NCBI GenBank assembly: GCA_003223675.1 | Contig: QHVW01000233.1 | Coordinates: forward strand, 1 to 11,136 | Reading direction: 5' to 3' | DNA: 11,136 bases | From: Acidobacteriota bacterium | Lineage (GTDB): Bacteria > Acidobacteriota > Thermoanaerobaculia > Multivoradales > UBA5704 | Part shown: one piece after another, positions 6,097-11,136 of the stretch | How the letters are laid out: each line of letters begins with the position of its first letter | Numbering within the stretch: position 1 is the first letter of the stretch | Program-made: the position numbers and the translations under genes | The notes under the pieces: generated by a model | What the model was told of the DNA's origin: nothing | What the model saw: the letters and a program-made list of their open reading frames with translations, nothing else | Database searches by the model: none

Positions 6097-6546
6097 ATGA
6101 GAACACCCTGGAAGGTCCTGATGCTGATCCTTGCCGTGCTCGCGGCGCTCGTCTTCTCCGCACTGAGGTCCGGAGCCCAGGAGAACCAGCAGGAGCGGCA
6201 GGACGCCGCCGCTTTCGGCAAGACCTCATACCGCGTCTTTTGTCAGAATTGCCATGGCGAGTCGGGCAAGGGGAACGGCCGCCTGGCCGAGCTCCTCAAG
6301 GTGCCCCCCTCCGACCTGACCCAGATCAGCCAGCGCAACGGCGGCGCCTTCCCCGTCGACCGCATGCACCAGATCATCGACGGCCGCGCGGACGTGCTCG
6401 CCCACGGCGACCGCGAGATGCCCGTCTGGGGACAGGCCTTCCTGGAGCGGACCGACAACGAGGCGGCGGTCCGGACCAAGGTCCATCAACTGACCGTCTA
6501 CCTCGAATCGATCCAGGAGAAGGGGGCGGCCCCCAAAAAGAAGTAG
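6097..6546 (+). CDS. Secreted monohaem c-type cytochrome
   Basis: The start is the ATG at 6097 behind a strong AAAGGAGG (6083-6090); the TTG further upstream is rejected. The 149-aa precursor has a basic N-terminus and a hydrophobic segment (about 5-24), with SGAQEN (25-30) following. This is either a cleaved signal peptide or an uncleaved anchor. The haem site is CQNCH at 49-53, followed by GESGKGNGRLAELL. This is a typical class I cytochrome c (cytochrome c, mono- and diheme/CccA type). M108 in REMPVWG is the likely distal ligand. The C-terminal helix (LTVYLESIQ, 132-140) completes the small fold, and the tail is Lys-rich. It should carry electrons in the periplasm or on the outer face of the membrane. 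No oxidase or partner gene is beside it, so the pathway is open. It may be co-transcribed with the next gene, 24 bases downstream. Confidence 0.88.
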   Translation: MRTPWKVLMLILAVLAALVFSALRSGAQENQQERQDAAAFGKTSYRVFCQNCHGESGKGNGRLAELLKVPPSDLTQISQRNGGAFPVDRMHQIIDGRADVLAHGDREMPVWGQAFLERTDNEAAVRTKVHQLTVYLESIQEKGAAPKKK

Positions 6547-6556
6547 AGCCGCGTGC

Positions 6557-6562
6557 TATCGT
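6557..6562 (+). promoter_or_regulatory. Extended -10 element (TGC-TATCGT) before yjbQ
   Basis: TATCGT (TANNNT) with TGC just before it lies 8 bases ahead of the ATG at 6571, where no Shine-Dalgarno sequence is present. The same arrangement occurs before the ORF at 5091. It suggests leaderless or near-leaderless transcription independent of the cytochrome gene. It also overlaps a short GCCGC/GCGGC inverted repeat (6548-6552 / 6563-6567). Confidence 0.38.
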
Positions 6563-6570
6563 GCGGCGCG

Positions 6571-6978
6571 ATGGTGAAACGGCTCTCGCTGCGCGTCTCC
6601 GGCCAGGGGCTTCACGAGGTGACGGACGAGGTGCGCGCGGCCGTGCGCGAGAGCGGGGTGCGGGAGGGGCTCTGCACGGTCTTCCTCCAGCACACCTCGG
6701 CGAGCCTGACCATCCAGGAGAACGCCGATCCGTCGGCCCGCCGCGACCTGGAGACCTGGCTCAACCGCCTCGTCCCCGAGCGCGATCCCCTCTACACCCA
6801 CACCGCCGAAGGGCCGGACGACATGCCCTCGCACATCAAGGCGGCCCTCACCGCCACCTCGCTCTCGATCCCCATCCTCGACGGCGACCTCGGGCTCGGC
6901 ACCTGGCAGGGGATCTACCTCTGGGAGCACCGCCGGCACTCGGGAGCGCGCAAATTGCTGGTGCATGTAGGGGAGTGA
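6571..6978 (+). CDS. yjbQ: YjbQ/UPF0047 family protein (secondary thiamine-phosphate synthase family)
   Basis: This 135-aa protein covers the whole UPF0047 fold. HTSASLTIQENADP (41-54) is the family hallmark, H77 and H88 fall in YTHTAEGPDDMPSHIKA, and the C-terminal block is LGTWQGIYLWEHR (109-121). The histidines and acids form a trimer-type active site in solved family members. The family is annotated as a secondary thiamine-phosphate synthase because of weak activity in vitro; its physiological role is unsettled. I chose ATG 6571 over the GTG at 6553 because the family begins with the VKRLSLRV strand and the length then matches the usual 130-140 residues. There is no SD, but a -10-like element is present 8 bases upstream. 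The stop leads within a few bases into the 9-base-repeat hairpin that separates it from the convergent VWA gene. Confidence 0.93.
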   Translation: MVKRLSLRVSGQGLHEVTDEVRAAVRESGVREGLCTVFLQHTSASLTIQENADPSARRDLETWLNRLVPERDPLYTHTAEGPDDMPSHIKAALTATSLSIPILDGDLGLGTWQGIYLWEHRRHSGARKLLVHVGE

Positions 6979-6985
6979 GAGAGCC

Positions 6986-7082
6986 AAGGACCAAAAGGAC
7001 CTAAACGACCTAAAGGACTTCAAGGACAACACCATCTCCTGTCCTTTAGGTCGTTTTGGTCGTTTTGGTCCTTTGAGTCCTT
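6986..7082. repeat. Inverted pair of 5 x 9-bp repeat arrays; likely bidirectional terminator
   Basis: The gap between the convergent genes is filled by two arrays of a 9-base unit (consensus AAGGACCAA, with AACGACCTA variants). The left array (6986-7030) has five units on the plus strand. The right array (7038-7082) has five units on the minus strand and begins directly after the stop codon of the VWA gene. Bases 6984-7018 pair with 7041-7075 at about 32 of 35 positions, around a 22-base loop. The stem is moderate in GC, unlike the flanks, and has short T-runs in both directions. A bidirectional transcription terminator is the simplest role. The strict 9-base period in both arms is more than a terminator needs, so a mobile or repetitive origin is possible. 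Confidence 0.85.
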
Positions 7083-9566
7083 TTACGGGTAATACCCGCT
7101 GATCGTCCGCGCCTCCACCCCGGACCGCGCCACCTCCACCCGGACGGCCCGGAACGCCTCGCCCGGCTTGGTGTTGCTCGACTGGTAGGAGATGCGGTAC
7201 CGCGAGCGCAGGTCGCGCTGGATCTCCTGGTAGGCGCCGTCGAGCTCGTCCGTCCCGCGCACGAAGAAGCTCCGGCCGCCGGTCTCGGCCGCCAGCCTGG
7301 CGAGTTGCTCGGAGGCGCCCTCCTTGGGCAGATTGATCCCGATCGCATAGACGGCGACGCCGGTCCGGCGGGCGCTTTCGAGGGCGTCCGCGAAATGGAA
7401 CGAGCTGGCGTTGTCCTCGCCGTCCGAAAGCAGCACGACGGCCCGCTGCCCCTGCGATCCGCCGAGATAATAGAGCGAGAAGATCAGGCTGTCGTAGAGC
7501 GAGGTCTCCTCGTCCGCCGTCAGGCTGGAGAGGCCGTCCTCCAGCGTCTTGAGGTCCGCGGTGAGCCCCACCGCGATGCGTGGAGAGCGGTTGAAGGTGA
7601 TCACCGCCGCCTGATCGCGCGGCAGCAGCGTCCGGCGCAGGAACTGCAGCGCCGCCTTGCGCGTGGGCTCCAGCCGCGGCAGCATGGAGGCCGAGTTGTC
7701 GATCAGCGTCACCAGGCGCAGGGGGGTGTCCTCCACCCGCTCGACCTGGCGGATCGACTGCCGTACGCCGTCCTCCAGCACCCTCAGCTCCTGCGGGCCG
7801 ATCCCTTCGACCGGCTTGCCCGAGCGGTCCACCACGTTCGTATAGAGCTCCACCAAGCGGATGTCCATCCTCTCGGGTGCCACCGGCGAATTGAGCAGCG
7901 CCACGTCCTCGGCCGAGTTGCCGTCCGCCAGATAGGCCACGGCGCGCACGAACCCCACGCCCGCCGAGTCGGGCAGGACGAGCGGCTGCGAGAACGGGGG
8001 CTGGTAGAGCGTCGCCACCCGCGAGTCGCCGAGGTAGAGCTCGACGCGGTCGAGCGTCTGGTCCTCGGGGGCGTCGACCCGCACCTGGGCCCGCAGGCTT
8101 TGATGGTAGATCCTGCCCGGCTGGGGCTCGATCAGGTGCACGGCGAAGCGCTGGCCGCCGGAATTCAGCTCCAGCTCGTCCCGGGCCAGGACCTCCCCCT
8201 TGGGATTCATCCCTTCGGCGGCGAGCTTGTGGCCGCGCGGCGTCCGCCCGAGATCGATCTCGGCCACGAACGGAGGGTGATTGCGCGTCAACAGCGGCCG
8301 GCCGTCCAGGGTGAAGGCCACGCGCTCGATCTGCTCCCCGTCCGGAAGCCCGGCGGCGCGGTCCACCCGCACCTCGAAAGGCTGGACCCCCGCGATCAGC
8401 TTGCCGCTGGGCGGCACGATGTGCAGCCCCGGACGGGGCGCCGCCAGCGCGGCGTCCGCCTCGGCGAACAGGCGCCGCACCTCGGGAGAGACCGCCGGCT
8501 CCGGACGGGCCGGAGCCGCGGCCGCCGGAATGACGGTGGGAGCGCTCACGGCCGGCGCGGAGAGGCTCGGCACGGCCAGATCGCGCTCCCCCACGAACGA
8601 GCTCCCCGCGGCGGGGTCGTCGAGCTGGACCTCCAGCTTGTATTCGCCTGGCATCAGGTGGCGCTCGAAGGCGAGCGGCCTCGCTCCCACCGTCTTGGGC
8701 GGCGAGTCGAAGCGGTAGCGGAAGCTGTCCACCATCTGGCTTCCCCGCAGGATCCGGCCCGAGACGTACAGCTCCCGCGAGCTCTCCAGCATCCGGGCCA
8801 CCTGATCGGCGGGATCGCCGGGAGCGACCAGGATGCGCACCAGCCCGTCCCCCTGCCGCCCGGGGAAATCGACGTCCAGACGGGCCGGCAGGGCGCGGGC
8901 GGCCGTGGGACGGACCCCAGGCGTCGCGGCCTTGAAGCTGGCGACCCACTCCCGCGGCTTCGGGCTGGTGACCGCCCGCTGCACCACGACGTTGTAGGCG
9001 TCCCGGCCGACCCGCCGGATCCAGGTCGCCGCCTCGGCCATCCGGGCGTCGGCGAAGCACTCCTTCAGATCAAGCGAGGCGAGATTCGGCGTATCCCCGG
9101 AGCGCCAGAGCCGGGCCGGACGGTCGGCGTCGACGTGGAAGACCAGCGTCGTGCGATAGCGGACCTGGAACCCCGGCTGGTAGGTCCATACCTGCAAGGT
9201 CTCGCCGGCGCACCGGCTCTGGAACACCTCGCCGGGCTCGCCGTTGAGCAGGAAGACCCGCCGGCGGTCGTCTTGGGGATCGCTCCAGCGCCCCTTCGCG
9301 TCCCGTAGCCGCTCTTCCCATCGCTCCCGCGCCTCGTTGCGCGGAGTCTCGGGGTACGGGTCGCGCACCTGCCAGAAGCGCTGGACGAAGGCCTCGCGAT
9401 CCGCCGGCGTCTTGAGCGAGAGATAGACCTCGCGCTCGCGCGGCGTGATCAGGGGATCGACGTCGTCCAGCCAGGACTGGGATGACGAATCTTGAGCTCG
9501 CAGCGTGAAAGCCGCGAGAAGGTTGAAGCTGACGGACAGGAGAGAAAGGAGAACCGCTCGCCGCAT
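7083..9566 (-). CDS. Secreted GWxTD-domain / VWA-domain (VWFA-related, acidobacterial type) protein
   Basis: This 827-aa precursor has a signal peptide (1-24, cleavage likely LRA-QD). A GWxTD-like domain lies at about 31-160 (PLITPREREVYLSLKTPADREAFVQRFW in two parts, then RVFLLNGEPGEV at 103-114). A less clear beta-rich region is at about 185-330, followed by an Ala/Pro linker (333-360). Two Ig-like modules follow (about 383-465 and 475-560). The C-terminal VWA domain (about 613-800) has a complete MIDAS: D623, S625 and S627 in IDNSASM, T688 and D715 in LSDGEDN. Such proteins are typical of Acidobacteriota (VWFA-related Acidobacterial family). They are thought to act outside the inner membrane in Mg2+-dependent protein binding; the partner is unknown. 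The start is ATG 9566, behind AGGGGGG, rather than the GTG three codons upstream. It lies 80 bases downstream of the dipeptidase gene and is probably co-transcribed with it. Confidence 0.88.
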   Translation of the reverse strand: MRRAVLLSLLSVSFNLLAAFTLRAQDSSSQSWLDDVDPLITPREREVYLSLKTPADREAFVQRFWQVRDPYPETPRNEARERWEERLRDAKGRWSDPQDDRRRVFLLNGEPGEVFQSRCAGETLQVWTYQPGFQVRYRTTLVFHVDADRPARLWRSGDTPNLASLDLKECFADARMAEAATWIRRVGRDAYNVVVQRAVTSPKPREWVASFKAATPGVRPTAARALPARLDVDFPGRQGDGLVRILVAPGDPADQVARMLESSRELYVSGRILRGSQMVDSFRYRFDSPPKTVGARPLAFERHLMPGEYKLEVQLDDPAAGSSFVGERDLAVPSLSAPAVSAPTVIPAAAAPARPEPAVSPEVRRLFAEADAALAAPRPGLHIVPPSGKLIAGVQPFEVRVDRAAGLPDGEQIERVAFTLDGRPLLTRNHPPFVAEIDLGRTPRGHKLAAEGMNPKGEVLARDELELNSGGQRFAVHLIEPQPGRIYHQSLRAQVRVDAPEDQTLDRVELYLGDSRVATLYQPPFSQPLVLPDSAGVGFVRAVAYLADGNSAEDVALLNSPVAPERMDIRLVELYTNVVDRSGKPVEGIGPQELRVLEDGVRQSIRQVERVEDTPLRLVTLIDNSASMLPRLEPTRKAALQFLRRTLLPRDQAAVITFNRSPRIAVGLTADLKTLEDGLSSLTADEETSLYDSLIFSLYYLGGSQGQRAVVLLSDGEDNASSFHFADALESARRTGVAVYAIGINLPKEGASEQLARLAAETGGRSFFVRGTDELDGAYQEIQRDLRSRYRISYQSSNTKPGEAFRAVRVEVARSGVEARTISGYYP

Positions 9567-9646
9567 GACCCACACCCCCCTGACGGGAGCTGCGACGGCT
9601 TAGAGCCCTCCCGCCGAAAGGTTGGGGGGTTAGCAAAAGGCGTGCC

Positions 9647-10951
9647 TTACCGCTTTCCATCCACCTCCTCAATCAACACATCCGAAGCCGGCCGCTCCTT
9701 GCGCAGCCGCGCGGCCACCGCCTCGGCCTCGCGGAAGACGCGCAGCACGTTGAGGCCGGCGAGCTTGCCGAGATCCTCGTCGCTCCACCCGCGCCGCATC
9801 AGCTCGGCGAAGAGATTCGGATAATCGGCCACGCTCTCCAGCCCCAGCGGGACGCTCTCGATGCCGTCGAAGTCCGAGCCGATCCCCACGTGATCGATGC
9901 CCGCCACCTGCCGCACGTGCTCGACGTGGTCCGCCACCTGCTCGAGGGTGGCCCGCGGCGCGGGATGCTGCTTGCGCCAGGCCTCCGCCTCGCGCTTCAC
10001 CCGCTCGGGATCGCCCGGATAGAGCGCCTTGAGACGCGCCTCCTCGGCGTCGTTCAGAGCGTTCCAGCCCCGCACCGCCTCCGAGGCGAAGGAGGGGACG
10101 AAGGTCACCATCACCACCCCGCCGTTCTTGGGCAGCAGGCGGAGGACGCCGTCCGGCACGTTGCGCGGATGGTCGTCCAGGGCCCGGGCGGAAGAATGGG
10201 AAAAGATCACCGGCGCCGCCGAGACGGCGATCGCCTTCCGCATCGCCTCGGGCGACACGTGCGAAAGGTCGACCAGCATGCCGAGCCGGTTCATCTCGTG
10301 CACCACCTCCTCGCCGAAACGGGTGAGGCCGCCATGCTGGGGCGCGTCGGTCGCCGAGTCGGCCCAGTCGGTGTTCTTGGAATGGGTGAGCGTCATGTAG
10401 CGCGCGCCCGCCACGTAGAGCTGGCGCAGGGCGGCGAGCGAGTTGTGGATCGAATGCCCCCCCTCCATGCCGATCAGCGAGGCGATGCGCCCGGCCTTGT
10501 GGATGCGCACCACGTCGTCCGCCGTGAGCGCCAGCTCGAAGGTATCGGGATAGCGCTCGGTCAGCCGGTGGACGTCGTCGATCTGCTCCATCACCGCCTG
10601 GACGGCGTCCGCTCCCTGGATCTCCACCGGGATGTAGACCGACCAGAACTGGCCGCCGAGCCCCCCCTGCCGCAGGCGCGGGATGTCGGTGTGCATGGGA
10701 GGATCGAGCTTCGCGGTCCCCGCCCGCAGGTCGATCTTCTCCATGTGGTTCTGGACCCGCTTGCGGTACTCCCACGGCAGATCGTTGTGGCCGTCGACGA
10801 GCGGCACTTGGCGCAGCAGCCTGCGCGCCCGCTCGACCAGCTCCGGGTCCGGAGCCTTGTGGACCGCCTCCTGCGCCAGGGCTGCACAGGCGCCGGCCAG
10901 CAGGGCGGTGAACAGGAGGGCTCCCGGCGGGCAGATCTTCCGTCTCATCAT
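9647..10951 (-). CDS. Secreted membrane dipeptidase (peptidase family M19)
   Basis: The 434-aa precursor belongs to the renal dipeptidase family, zinc enzymes that cleave dipeptides, including some D-amino-acid and beta-lactam-like substrates. The binuclear zinc ligands are all present: H55 and D57 (VDGHND), the bridging E163 (GMEGGH), H231 (DLSHVS) and H252 (FSHSSARAL). The catalytic aspartate is D360 in GSDFDG. An N-terminal signal peptide (1-26, ALA-QE) directs it out of the cytoplasm. The LLAGAC stretch is not a good lipobox, so a lipoprotein is less likely. The start ATG 10951 has GGAG five bases upstream; the second ATG is one codon later. Acidobacteriota often carry several such exported peptidases for peptide scavenging. 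It is followed by the VWA gene after 80 bases and preceded by a co-directional gene cut by the window edge. Confidence 0.93.
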   Translation of the reverse strand: MMRRKICPPGALLFTALLAGACAALAQEAVHKAPDPELVERARRLLRQVPLVDGHNDLPWEYRKRVQNHMEKIDLRAGTAKLDPPMHTDIPRLRQGGLGGQFWSVYIPVEIQGADAVQAVMEQIDDVHRLTERYPDTFELALTADDVVRIHKAGRIASLIGMEGGHSIHNSLAALRQLYVAGARYMTLTHSKNTDWADSATDAPQHGGLTRFGEEVVHEMNRLGMLVDLSHVSPEAMRKAIAVSAAPVIFSHSSARALDDHPRNVPDGVLRLLPKNGGVVMVTFVPSFASEAVRGWNALNDAEEARLKALYPGDPERVKREAEAWRKQHPAPRATLEQVADHVEHVRQVAGIDHVGIGSDFDGIESVPLGLESVADYPNLFAELMRRGWSDEDLGKLAGLNVLRVFREAEAVAARLRKERPASDVLIEEVDGKR

Positions 10952-11016
10952 CTCGTCTCCTTTTCAGACGAGCGGATTCTAGCGCGGAAGACCCTCCCCT
11001 CTCCATTCGCTCGCCT

Positions 11017-11136
11017 TCAGGGTTGTGACGGCGAGAGAACGGCCTTGGGAACCGGTCGCCATCGATCTCCACGCTTCATCACGAAATTAGCCAGAACATA
11101 GAGCCAGGGAATCGCGATGAGATCCCCAATCGCCCC
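11017..11136 (-). CDS. C-terminal fragment of an unidentified, possibly membrane-associated protein
   Basis: The minus strand has an open frame entering from the right edge and ending at TGA (11019-11017). It supplies the last 39 residues of a protein whose start lies outside the window. The segment DLIAIPWLYVLANFV (5-19) is hydrophobic and is followed by basic, proline-containing residues (KRGDRWRPVPKA). This pattern looks like the end of a membrane protein with a short cytoplasmic tail. No family can be assigned from 39 residues. The stop lies 65 bases upstream of the dipeptidase start, so an operon is possible. A short CTCGCC/GGCGAG stem (11010-11015 / 11030-11035) spans the stop. Confidence 0.55.
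   Translation of the reverse strand, partial: GAIGDLIAIPWLYVLANFVMKRGDRWRPVPKAVLSPSQP

Noticed and set aside
6986..7082. CRISPR array or coding peptide repeat at the 9-base-period region
   Set aside because: Units are only 9 bases with no spacers, and the arms are inverted with a stop codon at the border, so it is a hairpin-forming repeat rather than CRISPR or a coding sequence.
6556..9060. 834-codon minus-strand frame overlapping the VWA gene and yjbQ
   Set aside because: Low-complexity Gly/Arg/Ala-rich translation in the frame next to a clear signal-peptide GWxTD-VWA protein, and it runs through the repeat array and the opposite-strand yjbQ.
9606..9632. Possible terminator between the dipeptidase and VWA genes (CCCTCC...GGGGGG)
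   Set aside because: The stem is short, needs a wobble pair, and has no U-tract on the minus strand; not enough to call.
11010..11035. CTCGCC/GGCGAG stem as a terminator of the partial right-edge gene
   Set aside because: Six base pairs with a 14-base loop spanning the stop codon and no T-run; expected by chance at this GC content.
9669..11072. 467-codon minus-strand frame overlapping the dipeptidase
   Set aside because: Arg/Gly/Ala-rich off-frame translation; the dipeptidase frame has a signal peptide, all zinc ligands and an SD.

Overview
The window is a high-GC bacterial chromosome segment that most resembles Acidobacteriota, probably a Thermoanaerobaculia-like lineage. Three things point there: a secreted GWxTD/VWFA-related protein of the acidobacterial type, a TonB-family protein starting MFES with a proline-rich linker, and the general mix of genes. 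This is family-level inference, as there is no rRNA or marker gene to fix it. I saw no tRNA, rRNA, CRISPR array or insertion sequence.

Layout. Bases 29-1935 (minus strand) hold a two-gene cassette: an AAA15/AAA21-type ATPase translationally coupled through a GTGA overlap to a small acidic-motif protein resembling MAD4 of the methylation-associated defence system. It looks lower in GC than the genes that follow and ends in a perfect hairpin against its last stop codon. Next is a TonB-family energy transducer (minus, 2035-2811). A divergent intergenic region with a plausible sigma70 promoter leads into a plus-strand block: a NYN-domain ribonuclease-like protein with two OST-HTH/LOTUS-like segments (3036-4679), coupled by ATGA to a DUF2750 protein (4676-5062). 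A small ORF then overlaps an AbiEii/MenT-type nucleotidyltransferase by 14 bases (5091-6024), a toxin-antitoxin-like pair. A secreted monohaem cytochrome c (6097-6546) and a YjbQ/UPF0047 enzyme (6571-6978) follow.

Between yjbQ and the convergent minus-strand genes lies a striking inverted repeat. Each arm is five copies of a 9-base unit, and the two arms pair into a long stem. The right-hand part (minus strand) carries the secreted GWxTD-Ig-VWA protein (7083-9566), a secreted membrane dipeptidase of family M19 (9647-10951), and the C-terminal end of an unidentified, possibly membrane-associated protein cut by the window edge.

Functionally the window mixes cell-envelope and exported proteins (TonB, cytochrome c, VWA protein, dipeptidase) with candidate conflict or RNA-targeting modules (AAA + MAD4-like, NYN-LOTUS, AbiEii pair) within its first 6 kb. 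The best candidates for something undescribed are the free-standing AAA + MAD4-like pair, the 73-aa putative antitoxin with its AbiEii partner, and the 9-base-period inverted repeat. Two SD-less genes also share the same extended -10 motif exactly 8 bases before their ATG, which suggests leaderless or near-leaderless expression.
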